From: Bryopsis sp. KO-2023
Lineage: Eukaryota > Chlorophyta > Ulvophyceae > Bryopsidales > Bryopsidaceae
Reading direction: 5' to 3'
Assembly (NCBI GenBank): GCA_030272585.1
Contig: BSYQ01000014.1
Location: 2,108,001-2,172,000 of the forward strand
DNA length: 64,000 bases
Part shown: in pieces, positions 25,297 to 36,006 of the stretch
Layout: each line of letters opens with the position of its first letter
How positions within the stretch are numbered: position 1 is the first letter of the stretch
Notes under the pieces: generated by a model
Seen by the model: the letters and a program-made list of their open reading frames with translations, nothing else
Databases searched by the model: none
Told to the model about the DNA's origin: nothing
Made by a program: the position numbers and the translations under genes

Positions 25297-26619
25297 TCAT
25301 TTTTTGGCAGGGGATTTTCCCTTTTTGGGGACGTTCTTTTGAGGTTTTGCTGCAGGTGCGGCAGTCTGGTTGGAAGCTGCTGGCTGATTGGAACGGAAGG
25401 TTGAGAGGTCGGGCATCCCAGAGCGTTTCACGCTGTCAATTGCAAAATGGAACCAAACATACGTCAAATTCTTGAGGAAAGAAAGACGGACGGTATATAA
25501 TATATATATATATATATCCCTATATCCCCCCTCTTCACTATCTTTGTTTTCAACTGGAAGAATGAAAAAGACGGACGGAATAAAGCAAAAGACCCCCCCT
25601 CTTCAGGAACAACAATCTTCAATCAAACGGCAAAAATTTACATCATTTTTTTCCTTTCAGTTTGCAGCTTAATCAATTTTTTCCCAAGTGGAAGCAAACC
25701 AAATTCCAGTTAGCTTCTCTTTGTACCCTCACATTCATTTCATCACCTATATATTATTCTTATTATTTTCCAAAAATTGGGGAAAAAAACCTGGGAAAGC
25801 GAAGGCACCCACCTGAAATTGTCGCCGTATTGAGAGAATCTTTTGGTTCTGTCGATTTTCCGCTCATTGTAGTCGATAACTTCGTAGGGCCACCCATGTT
25901 TCTTGCAGAATTCGATGGCTTCTTCTTTGTTGTAGAAAGCCACTGCTTCCGTCCGAAAGGTGTTTTCCAAAGGGTCGGCGGTCGATGTCCAGCCCATCAA
26001 AGGATTCTCCCACCTTTACTTTTTTTGAAGAAAACGAATACGGAATTTATATTCGTATTTATTTACATTTAAAATAAAATTGTTGGAACTAACGGAATGA
26101 AACAAGGCTTCCCCCCAAAAGTAAAAACAAAAACCAAAACAAAACAAAAAACAAGCAATGTGCAAAGAATCGAAAAAAAAAAAAAAAAAAAAAAAAAACA
26201 GCTTTTGTCAAGCAAAGAAGTTTCACCGGCCCTATCCCCCCCCCCCCCAAAAAAAAAAAGAAAAATCCAAAAGCAAACGCATCTCTGCTTACTTTGCAGT
26301 GTTTTCGAAGTCAATTTTCCAGGAAGGGGCATGTCCCCACACTGTTTGGGCCAACCCTTGCTGTCCAGCTACTCTGGCCGGGGAGTAAATGGTTGCCTAA
26401 ACAAACCAAAAAGCCAATTAAAAAATACACTCTTCACATATCTATCACTGCTATTCATTGCAGGCAGGTTTCCAGGAAAAGTCCAACTGGTACTGGGATG
26501 CAGCAGCTCCCCAGTCCCCCCCCCCCAAAAAAAAAAGAAGTAAAAAAAAGTAAAAAAAAACACCTGAATTCCAATGTGGGTTGTGTTGGTTGATTGCATA
26601 TCTCATTGGATATTATTCA

Positions 26620-26658
<39 letters not shown>

Positions 26659-27276
26659 TTACCCTCCACCACCAACCTGACTAAAAATAAATAAAAAGTG
26701 AAAGAGTCGATCGAGTAAAAAAAAGAATGGAAAATGTCCTACACTTTGAGAAAACCAGAATATTGTTGCAACCCAATTAAATAATAAAAAAAAAGCTGAG
26801 GGTCTCTCTTAAACAAGCAAACCTGAAATTTTGTTTTAAAGAAATTCTGGGTCACTATGTGGTCACCACTCCACATCAATTTCTTCTCTGGCTGAAAATA
26901 ATCAGTTCCTTTTTTTCCACTATGAGCTATTCTGCCAGTATCCTTAACAGGATTGAGTAGTTTTGTTATTTCATTGTTTTCATCAAAATCCCCTCCCCGA
27001 GAAAAAAACGTCCATAGTCGTCTTTTCTCTGTCGACTCCAGTACACACCCCAACCTAACCAGGCCATCATTATGGAAAATGCTATGCTTCGAACATAATT
27101 CCGAAAGTCGTCGTTTGCCGATTTCTTTCGTTTTTTGCTTGAAGCAAAAAATTCACCTTTCTCTTGTAGGTCCCCACAGGGATGCCACTGGTTACGCCGA
27201 CTCCGGGGGGTGCGTCCGAGGACGCCGCCCTCCTCGAAAGCAGCGACAAAAATTGAGAGCCCCGTCGTCGCAACAT
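25297..27276 (-). CDS. NDUFS4: NADH dehydrogenase (complex I) 18 kDa subunit
   Basis: Nuclear-encoded accessory subunit of mitochondrial complex I, at the matrix arm near the NADH module. Minus-strand exons: 27276-27157, 26891-26823, 26396-26293, 26013-25813, 25432-25297, giving 209 aa with all phases closing. Family landmarks: [12 protein letters not shown], then [28 protein letters not shown], a Lys/Glu helix with [10 protein letters not shown], and [12 protein letters not shown], which parallels the human YGANFSWNKR end. The N terminus ([20 protein letters not shown]) is a typical mitochondrial presequence. Unusually, about 30 extra residues follow the conserved end, rich in Ala, Pro and Lys ([17 protein letters not shown]). 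It is divergent to an mTERF gene 401 bp away. Confidence 0.93.
26621..26658. repeat. (AAT)n microsatellite
   Basis: Uninterrupted ATA/AAT trinucleotide run in an NDUFS4 intron. Confidence 0.95.
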
Positions 27277-27677
27277 TTTCTTTTTTCAAGCCTTCAGAAT
27301 ATTTTTTCCCACTTCAAAACTGGTCCCTCACAAACCAGCCCAATAAAAAACAGAAACAGCGAATCTCGTTACGTAATTTGGATTCGCTGGCTCGATTTTT
27401 TGAAACTGGACATGCGTCGCGCAGCCGTTATGTTTCTCGCGCTTCCCTCCGTTTCTTTTTTCCCGCACCAGTGAAGGGGCAAGTAGAGAAAAAACGAAGG
27501 AAAGCGACCGGAAAAAACATCCCTCCAAACAAAAAAAACTACTGGCTTCTATTGGACGGGGCTCGACCTCTGCGTTTTCGATTTTTCTTAAAGCCATCGC
27601 CGTCTGTTTGGGCAAAAGAAGGGAGGAAGAAAAAAGTCTCCAGCCATTTTGGAGATTTTTTTATTTAAAGGGGGAGG
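27277..27677. promoter_or_regulatory. Shared divergent promoter, NDUFS4 / mTERF
   Basis: 401 bp between the NDUFS4 and mTERF start codons. No TATA box recognised. It parallels the 205-bp divergent region at 7451-7655, where an mTERF gene is again paired with a mitochondrial-protein gene. An antisense open frame here is not supported. Confidence 0.5.
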
Positions 27678-29371
27678 ATGATCCGAAGCGGCCGGATTCT
27701 TTGCAGCAACTTTTCCTGGACTTGGAATCTTTCAGGTGAGCTGAATGTTAGGGGACCCCCCCTTTTTTTTGAAAAAATAAGAAAAAGAAAGTTTTCTTAG
27801 TTTCATTTCGAAAATAAAATTTGAAGTTCACCATTGGATGGTGTCAAAAAACACAAATTTTTTTCGTTGGAAAGAATCGAGTTTTTCAGGATTCTCTCAC
27901 TGAAAGACAGAAACACAGATTTAAAAAAAAAAACAAAAAACAGAGAGGAGGATTTGCATGAATATGCAAATAAACAGGGCACTTGATCTTTTTTTCAAAG
28001 AAAAAACTCTCAAAAACACTCCAGGAAGAAAAAAAAAATCATCGAAATTTTGTTCCGAAAATTCATCAGTTCTCTCTAACGTCTCACCTGGAAAAATCCC
28101 CATCACAAACCTTTTTTTTTTCGTTTTCCTTTTTTTTCCCAGGCAGGAGTCCCTTTGGTTCCGAAGCTTCGACTGCCAAACAAATCGCCGCCGTTGAAAG
28201 CTGCCCCCCCTCTCTGAAAGCCGCTTTGGATTCCGTGGGGGTGAGCCCCCTGGTTTGGAAACAGAAATGGAGCATCAAGGAAAAGAGGTACGGCCATTTA
28301 CACACATCCCAATCCAATCTAGAACACAATTTGAAGCTTCTGGAAAAATGGGGGATGGAAATGAAGGACCGAAAGAGAACCGCGCTCTCCACCTACACCA
28401 TGGTCCGTTCTCGGCCGAAAATCATCGAGGAAAAGCTGGAATGGATAAAAAACACCCTGGATTTGAACGAAAAGGAGGTAATGAAAATCGTCCGGGTTTA
28501 CCCGAACATTCTGCAATACTCCATGGGGGAAAACGTGGGGCCGTTTCTGGAATCGTTCTTGGCGGGGGGGTTCTCCAGGCAGCACGTCAAAGCGGTGGTG
28601 TTAAAAATGCCGAGGATGCTGGGTTACGGATCGAAATTCAGGTCGATGGAGTCTTTTTTCGTAAAAAAAGTGGGCCTGGAAAAGGCAGATGTGTTGAGGT
28701 TCGTCATGGCGTTTCCGAATGCTTTCACCTATTCGCTGGAGCAGAATATGTTTCCCTCGATCGAGAAATACTTTGAGCTGGGGTTGACTAAATCGGATAT
28801 TCTGAGGTTTATCCGGGAAGCCCCGTCGCTGGTGGCTGGGCGTGACTACGAGAAAACCATCCAGTGCAAAATCGATTGGCTGATGGACGATTTGGGGTTT
28901 GACAAGGAGCGTGCCCTCAACGTTTTGAGACTGTATCCGAGAACTTTTTTTGCCAACCTCGAGGTGTGGAGGGAAACCTTCGATTATCTGACTTCTTTGG
29001 GGAATTTCGCGAAGCCGGAGGCGATCCAATTTCTGGAGTCCAACATGGTGCTTCTGGGGTTGAATGTCGAGGGGTTGAAGGAAAAGGTGGCTTTCGCGAA
29101 ACAAACGCTGGGGAAAAGTGTGGAGGATATCGTGGAATTTCCGCAGTATTTGGGTACCCCCTTCGAAAACGTGTTGTGTATGAGAGTGGCGTTTTTGAGG
29201 CACAAAGGGATTCGATTCCAGCACATGGGTTTGCATGAATTCTGTGAAAAGCAAACGGAGGTTTTCTTCGAGAGGTTCGACGAGACGGAGTTTTTGGACG
29301 TGATCGACAAATGGAAAAAATTGTCGAGAACCGAAAAAGCCCATGCTGTGGAGAATGGGTTCCCATGGTGA
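27678..29371 (+). CDS. mTERF-domain protein, long form
   Basis: Two exons, 27678-27735 and 28143-29371, joined in phase 1 give 428 aa. The short first exon encodes an organelle-targeting start (MIRSGRILCSNFSWTWNLS). The body contains about eight mTERF units with the usual Pro near each unit end: VMKIVRVYPNILQYSMGENV, VKAVVLKMPRMLGYG, VLRFVMAFPNAFTYSLEQNM, ILRFIREAPSLVAG, ALNVLRLYPRTFFANLEVWR, AIQFLESNMVLLGLNVEGLK, VEDIVEFPQYLGTPFE. The end (RVAFLRHKGIRF) also fits. Such proteins act in plastids or mitochondria on organelle nucleic acids. Pairing with NDUFS4 favours the mitochondrion but does not prove it. Confidence 0.9.
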
Positions 29372-30048
29372 TATGTTTTTTTTTCCTCCTTTTTTGGTTT
29401 TGTGTTTTGTTTTTCTTGGGGTCGATTGCGATGATTACAACGAGGCCGAAAGGAATTAGGGTTTGTCCAGTGTGTAAAATGAGTGACATAGCATCCCATC
29501 GCTCCTAAAAAAGAGTGAGAAAATCTCAGCAAAAATAGTGAGGAAATATCAGTGAGCATGATCTCATTCTTGGTGGTGTTGCTTCATCCGATGAACTCTT
29601 GTATTTATGGAATTGAGGCAATGAGGGGGTGAAGCCTGTCTGGCAAATGAGTGGTGTAGGCTTGCCAATCATGCAGTATTGTTTCAACTTGGTGGGGTAT
29701 CCAAGAGTGAGATGCCCAATGGAGCTGTGTGCTATTCTTGAAATGCTTTTCCCACCACTCGGTGGTGAAATGCTTACGTGATATGATCGAGGGTTTCTAT
29801 GAAAACTTCGGGGTGGTCGTCTGGGAATCTACAACCAGAAGCAAAATTGTCAAGAGAGAAAATTTTCAAAATGTGTCAAGGGGGGGAGTTAGGGTTTCGC
29901 GATGAGCGCAAGTCGGGCTTGGACGTGGCGAGGGATTGAGTTCACATGGTGACGTCATCCCAACACGATGACTGTTTTTATGTCGTCCGCCGCTTCGCTC
30001 GGCAAAACGGCGTGCTTGGGACGACGAACGTTTGAGACTCCAACCACG
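29372..30048. other. Intergenic
   Basis: 3' region of the mTERF gene, then the start of the duplicated block (from about 29945) that holds the upst­ream region of the 30.0 kb peptide gene. No further gene seen. Confidence 0.45.
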
Positions 30049-30960
30049 ATGGCCAAGCTCGTAGCAGTTTTACTGATCGCCTTCTTCGTCGTGGCGCAAG
30101 CCACCCCAGAGATAGTTGGTGAGACATCTTGACGGCGCCGTCGTTTCCGGCATAGGACTTGAGAGGGTCGCGTCTTTGTTGGGGCTGGAAAGCTTGTACT
30201 TTTCCACACTTTGCTAGCAAAGCGGCGTTGGCTTTGGAGTGTCGCTCCGCGGTTATTTCACTGACGGAATGTTGATTACCCTTTCTTCCCTGCGCATCCC
30301 CACGGACGCGACAAAGCAACGTTGCCTGTCCATGAAACGGTGGATACTTGCAGCAGAGACCTCCGAAACAAATCTATCGTGGGGATAAGTTCATGTTTTA
30401 AACGCCAGACAGCGGAGAAGTACTGACCATGAGTTCTGTGGTGCTCAGGGAAGGGCCATGGATTAGAAGATCAAGGCGTTATTGGGAACGATGGATCGCC
30501 TGTTGGCGTGTGTAAGTAGCCATTGGGCTGAATTTGTGTTGAACATCGGTGTGTGGATTGAAACGAGAATGACTGAGGGTTCGTCTTCACGCAGTGAAAC
30601 TGTCCGGATCCATCAGAAAGCTCCGTTTCTTCGGCAAGGGCAGAAGGCTGGCTGGAGCCGACAGAAAGCTCCGTTTCAACGTTTAACATGGTTAACGATG
30701 TTAAAAGGCTGCCTGGATCCGCCGGAAGGCGCCCTCCGAATGGCAGATGATTGGGCGGGGAAGAAAAAGTCGGGGGGAAACAACAGATAAACCGATCCGG
30801 TCTAATCTATTCTCACTGGGAAATTTTCAACAAAATTTGACTGTTGTGTCTCGTGGGACGCACATTGTGCGTCGCACAACACAACGACACACCCGTTTTA
30901 AGAAAATTCTTAGGCACCCCCTACAGGGAGCAACAACACTTTGAAAAAAATCTGCCATGA
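29945..30960. repeat. Inverted duplication, right arm (RKLRF peptide locus)
   Basis: Partner of 22930-23920 in opposite orientation. A further partial copy of the 3' flank and last exon follows at about 30935-31160 in the orientation of the 23.1 kb copy. Confidence 0.75.
30049..30686 (+). CDS. Secreted RKLRF-repeat peptide precursor, two motifs
   Basis: Exons 30049-30118, 30449-30511, 30595-30686, giving 74 aa. The signal exon (MAKLVAVLLIAFFVVAQATP) ends in phase 1 before GTGAGA, as at 23.1 kb. The spacer exon is GKGHGLEDQGVIGNDGSPVG. The last exon has two RKLRF motifs, in SGSIRKLRFFGKGRR and LAGADRKLRFNV, ending at TAA. Compared with the 23.1 kb copy it ends after the second motif, and the linker NNNN is replaced by FGK, creating RFFGKGRR. 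The mature part is strongly basic with almost no acidic residues. Inverted relative to the 23.1 kb copy. Function unknown. Confidence 0.6.
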
Positions 30961-30999
30961 TATGGTTCCCAACTCATCAAAATTGGCTTTACATGTGCA

Positions 31000-31160
31000 A
31001 CTCTAGCACATGTGTCTCTTGAGCTCGTTCACCAGAGACATCGATCGCTGGGTAGCAGCGGGGGTGACGGTGGGGCCGTTGTTGAAACGGAGCTTTCTTT
31101 CCGCTCCAGGCAGTCTCCTGCTGACGGTGCTTCTTCTTTCAATCATTTAGCTTGTACAAG
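31000..31160 (-). pseudogene. Relic or isolated last exon of an RKLRF peptide gene
   Basis: The minus strand reads SRRLPGAERKLRFNNGPTV and continues to TAG near 31003. This aligns with GRRLAGSDRKLRFN of the 23.1 kb gene, and its 3' flank also matches (GTGCAACTCTAGC, CCCAACTCATCAAAAT). No signal or spacer exon was found upstream within 400 bp, where instead there is a CAAA microsatellite. It is either a broken copy or an exon of an unannotated precursor. Confidence 0.5.
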
Positions 31161-31341
31161 ACATGTCTGAAAATGCTTTTACAACCCGAATGCTGTTCTT
31201 CATACTGTTCCTTCACAGATAAGGACCACGAACTCTGACCGACATTAGCGATAAAACGCCCTCAGAAAAAAAAAGAAAGTTGCTGAATAATTATACACCG
31301 ATTGTATAATTCTACAGGTGAATTCCCCTGCTCTAAGATAG

Positions 31342-31412
31342 ACAAACAAACAAACAAACAAACAAACAAACAAACAAACAAACAAACAAACAAACAAACA
31401 AACAAACAAACA
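31342..31412. repeat. (CAAA)n microsatellite
   Basis: About 17 perfect CAAA units upstream of the sulfotransferase gene. Confidence 0.95.
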
Positions 31413-31519
31413 CACAATCCGAATTCTCAACAATTTCACAGACAACTTTCATAAACTTCTGAAAAAAGACATGGAAAGTGAAAGTTCAGAACCTGGCAAC
31501 GAAAAGAAAGAAAGAAAGA

Positions 31520-34500
31520 ATGAACACGGTGGGGGTGCATTCATCAACTCTGGCTATTGTGGGCGATGGTCAATGTCACATCAATGTCCTTGGGAGAGAT
31601 TCTTCAATCCCATACAAAGCAGGGAATCTAAAACCGCAAGTCGGAAAAAGCGCGAGAAGCTTGGAAAATAACAAACCCGAAGTGGAAGGAACAAACGGTA
31701 AAGCTTCCGCCGCCAAGATCGACTGGCAGGCTGCACCCTCCCATTCGAACCTCACGAAATCCACACTATCCAAAATAAAACAAACGTTTTTTTAAATGCA
31801 GGGGCGTGCAAGGGAGCGCACATATTCCTTAGAAAACGATGGAGCCATCGATGTAGGTCTGCTGGTGTTGTTTGATTTATTAATATTGCGGGTGGACTTA
31901 CAGGAATGATTGCATCCCAGCTTTTTGATCAACTCCTCGACAATTCAAAGTCGAATGCAAAAAAAGAAAAAAAAGAAAAGAAACGTGTTCACTGTTCTGT
32001 GGTGTTTTTCACAGAAGTCACAAATGTCTGAAAAGTTGCAGTCTGCTGATTGCTGTCTTGGTGGTGGTGGTCTGGACGACCCCAAGTCTGACATACCCTC
32101 TCTTTTTGAGGGAGAATGGATTAGGCGCATCCAAACAACACAGAGTTCTCAAGCTGAAAAGCGGTGAGTTTATCTGAAGAAACTGGCTGAATAATGAATT
32201 CCCGTCGAGGTCCAAAACAGAATCGACAGGCAAACATCTGTCCATCCCTCTTCATCTGGATTGTTAGTATTTTTATTTTTTAAATATATAAATATATATA
32301 TTATATTAAAAAGATACATGGTTGTGTCTTTGAATTCTATTGAGCATAACATGCCCTTCGAAAGTTTGTTCAATTTTGGATGTTTTATTATCAGCTCCCA
32401 ATAAAGATGATGAAAATTCAACCAGGGCGTTGGCACAGAAGATCATCCAGAAAACCAAGTGAGAATTTAACAGGAAAACTTGTTGCAATTAATTTCCTTT
32501 TATTTTTTCTTATCTGTACCCTTCAAACTTTGAACTGCTGTACAATTATATGATAGGTTTTGCTGTAGCTGGAAGCTGTGTCTGGAAGCCATTCCCTTTT
32601 AAGCCGAAGCAGGTTTAAAAAATATACATAAATAAATAAATATATAATAAGGTTCAAATGAAAGCTGCATGTTTTTCATTCCCGTCAAATGAAACCATAT
32701 TTATCAACATATATTTTTTATTTAAGTATATTTACTTAACCTTCAAAAATTTGCCAACTGCTGGGTGAAAGAATAGCAATCCTCATCCAGCACGCAATCA
32801 AGTAATCGCATGATGGAAAGCTTCAGGAAAAAAATTGCAGACTCGATTGTGCTTGTTTTTTTTTAAAGGAAATCCAACCGTTCCAGCTACAGGGGTGGGG
32901 ATCCCTTGCCGGAAGTGCTACCCCCCTTGATTGGCCTCGTGACTACACACCATAAAACTGGAACGGTTTTGTTCGCTGATATGTTCACTGCCCTGTGCCC
33001 AACGATTGGAGTTGACCTCATGAAGGTTCGAAAAAAGGAAAAGTTGAAAAAGTCCTCCAGTTGCTGCTGGGTAATTTTTCACCTCACTTTAAAAGTCGAT
33101 ACATGTCAATATGAGAAAGTTTAAAATGCAGGGTTCAAAAATTCCCTAATGAAGCTTTTTGGAAAAGTTTGAAGAGAATTGGGGCTCTGTTATTGAAAAA
33201 GCTACCCCCAACTTCCTGACCAAAAAGCCAAGGGCAAAAAAAATCCCTTATGAAAAATGGAAGCCTTATGTGTAGATCGGGTTTTATCCACTTCATGTTT
33301 CATCATCAACTTATAATTCTGCTTTTGAAAGAAATCAAGTGGGGTTATGAGCAGGTATTTCGTGTCGTTACAATGGGAAATACAACACTGGAGTATCCCA
33401 TGAAATATTTGCATTCCTCGAACGCCACAGAAATGATCGGCTTGTCCATGCATGGGTTCAAGGAGCAGTGCTCCGGAGAGTACAAATGTGATCGATTTAA
33501 CGCAACATGTCGATTGCCTGCATGTCAGTCGGTCGACCACAGAGATCAGGTATTCCATTCAAATTCTGCTCGCGGTTATTTTTGGATCGTGTGGAAAGCA
33601 AACAGCTGGGTTTTTTTACCTGATGGACGAATGGTATTTTTTTTCCGAGTTTGGATCCAGGGTGGGTTTTTCTCAGGCCGTGCAATTTGCTCAATGGTTT
33701 ACGACTAATTTAGAGTTTTCTAATTTATGTAGAGTTATGAAATAGTGCATGTGGTGAGGAACCCATTGGAGATGCTTATTTCTGGATTTCTGTACCATCG
33801 AGAAGTGGGGGCCTCCCTGGTGGCGCAAGGTTCGGAAATGTGGCTGATGGAGGACAAATCGCATCTGCTGCCCGAACCCATGGCGGAAAAATTCAAAGGG
33901 GTCCCCTACTACAAGGTTGCTCTCCATGACAGACTTTTGTATGAATCTTGAAGAAACGACCCAAAAAAGGGAAAAGCTGGTGTTTCTCAAGTAAAACCTA
34001 CTTTTTTTTATTGTTTGATACGGTGCGGTTTTAGGGAAAAAAAATTCATAAGAGAAAAAAGTAAAGGGCGGTAAATTTTTGTGTTTTCGATGCCAACACT
34101 TTTCACTTTTTTCTTTTTTTGACTACGATTTTTTTGTGTGAGTGTTGTTTTTTTTGTGTCAGCAGGTGCTGGAGGAATTGAGTTTGATAGATGGCATCAA
34201 GGCGGAATTCCTTGTGAACGGAGCACAGATTTTCCAAGCAGCCAGAAACTACAGGGATTCGAAAAATCGGGCCGGTGTCGTGAACATACATTTCGAGGAT
34301 TTCGAATTGGACTTCCAAGGGACAATGACCAGAGTGTTCAAAAGCCTCCGTCTCACAGAAAAAGCTCCACTCCAGAAATTGCTCAAAGTGAGGTCCATCC
34401 TTTTCACAATAAGAAAGACAAGATATTTTTCGCGGTGATATGAGTTTTACCCGAAAACCCAAGTGTAAAAATCAAAATTTCAATTCAATTCTCAAATTAA

Positions 34501-34943
34501 AATATCAGATATCGAACTTTGAAACTTGACCCCCTTGGTATTTTTTTTTTTAAATGGAAAATCCTAGTCTCAGCTGCAATTCAAGAAAATATATTAAAAA
34601 AAAAAACTCGGGAAGAACATCACAATTGTGTATACTTCTATTCAGTCTCTTGCTTTCTTTTTTTTTTTTCCCGTACATGTTTTGTATCAGTTCAATTCTT
34701 TCAATTGGCTTTTTTTTCCTTAATTTTCATAATTTTCTGCAGGTCGCCAGTGCTTTTGACATCCGGTCGATCCCAAAAGAAATTCTCGCAGAAAAAGTGA
34801 ATATTCATGTGACCAAGGGAAAATTTGACAAGTCTTTCATTCGAAAGTTAATTTATGACGACCTCGAGCTCAGAGAGGTCTTTGAAATTTTGGCAGTCGA
34901 AATGGGATATCAGTCCGCATTTCCAGATGGAATTCAGCATTGA
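31520..34943 (+). CDS. Membrane-anchored sulfotransferase-family protein
   Basis: Nine exons keep phase: 31520-31697, 31802-31856, 32015-32163, 32395-32458, 32869-33025, 33355-33549, 33733-33915, 34166-34387, 34743-34943, giving 467 aa. A basic tail precedes a single hydrophobic anchor (SLLIAVLVVVVWTTPSLTY), so a type II Golgi membrane protein is likely. The luminal part shows GLVTTHHKTGTVLFADMF, fitting the PAPS 5'-phosphosulfate loop, and VHVVRNPLEMLISGFLYH, fitting the 3'-phosphate binding site (R-N-P ... S). A Cys-rich insert (CSGEYKCDRFNATCRLPAC) lies between. The expected role is sulfate transfer from PAPS to glycans or proteins. The start codon and the first two exons are the least certain; the donor at 31857 (GTCTGC) is weak. 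Acceptor substrate cannot be inferred. Confidence 0.72.
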
Positions 34944-35400
34944 GCTCGTTTACATGCAGAAAAATGGATCAAAAAGAATATACATTTTTTCCAGGGATTT
35001 TTTTCCCGGAAAAAGAAAAAACGTTTTACCCAAGTTCCTTAAGTTGATGGTTTTTTCGGTCAGTAAATAACTTTTTATCCAAAGTCCTCATGTTGATGGC
35101 TTTTTGATCAGTAAGTAACTTTGAATCCAAGTTCATTAAGTTAATGATTGCAAGTGTTCAAAAGATAGTGTTTTGTGAGGGGTGTGGAGCTGATATGTAG
35201 AATTTGAATGTAATAATTTTGGGACAAACTGTGGATGGGTTTCATTTGTGGGGAATCTGGGATCACAAGATCACATTGGCCCAGTAGAGTTTTCTGGCTG
35301 AGTACGACTGTGGCTGCTTTCATGGATGAACATTGTCAACATATGTTGATAATGTAACAGGCCAAAAAGAATGATCCAAGGAAAAGAAAGCACTGGTGTA
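34944..35400. other. 3' flank with degenerate tandem repeats
   Basis: Between about 35025 and 35150 a unit of roughly 55-60 bp containing CAAGTTC(A)TTAAGTTGATGG and GATCAGTAA(G)TAACTTT is repeated about three times with changes. The rest shows nothing codable. Confidence 0.6.
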
Positions 35401-35733
35401 CTACACTATAGTATAGCTATACACAAAAGTCCACCTGATGGGGGGGGACTCGGGCACTCTTCTCTTAAAGACTTTTTTGATTGCTCTCCCCAGCCTCTTG
35501 AGACTGGGGAGGCAAGAGCACCCGAGGCCCACCTCGTCACCGCAATCCTGTGAAAACTACACAAGAAATCTGAGCATTTACTTTTCTTCCACGACAGTCC
35601 ACGAAAAAAGTATTCATGCAGTCCAACATGGAAGGATATATTTTCAACAAAGAACCGCGACGCATGGATATCCACGCGAAGGTTTGTCGACAGCTTACCT
35701 CGTTGAAGCGGAAAGCGGTCATTTCTGCGGTGC
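35401..35733 (-). CDS. Amphipathic Lys/Arg-helix peptide, 3' exons
   Basis: Two minus-strand exons, 35733-35699 (phase 1 entry) and 35547-35401, ending at TAG. The first reads TAEMTAFRFNE, the second DCGDEVGLGCSCLPSLKRLG, then RAIKKVFKRRVPESPP. The stretch SLKRLGRAIKKVFKRR forms a strongly basic amphipathic helix, typical in pattern of linear antimicrobial peptides. The plus-strand locus at 41883-42417 is homologous in exon sequence, splice sites and frame, and Lys is often replaced by Arg rather than by unrelated residues, which supports this reading frame. I found no signal exon between 35734 and the mobile element at 36007, so the gene may be disrupted or its first exon may lie farther away. 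Confidence 0.5.
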
Positions 35734-36006
35734 CTGCAAAGTTTCAGAGCTGGAAAACTTGAGACAGGAAATTCAAGAAAGAAGTTCGCTTTTTGTGGGT
35801 TTACGACTTTTTTTCGGTCACGGGATCCTTGGACGACCGACTCTTGCTGGTTTTTGTATCTGACGTGGTCACACTTGTGAGGCGGGGGGGGGGGGGGGCG
35901 CGGTGACAGTATCGTGTGAGAGTGTCTCGGCAAGTTTCGTGTTGAGCATCACGACGGCGCGCAGAAAGGAAAACGTTAGAAAGATATGAGCTCAAACACA
36001 TACTTA
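35734..36006. other. Upstream flank of the helix-peptide exons
   Basis: A poly-G/C run lies at 35886-35899. The minus-strand frame here is Pro-rich but not hydrophobic, so it does not provide a signal peptide. Confidence 0.4.

Noticed and set aside
28601..29489. Several long antisense frames across the mTERF exon
   Set aside because: Shadows of a clear mTERF coding exon; no domain or codon pattern of their own.
35406..35933. 175-codon minus-strand frame
   Set aside because: Runs through the splice sites conserved with the 42 kb locus and its homologous frame there hits a stop.
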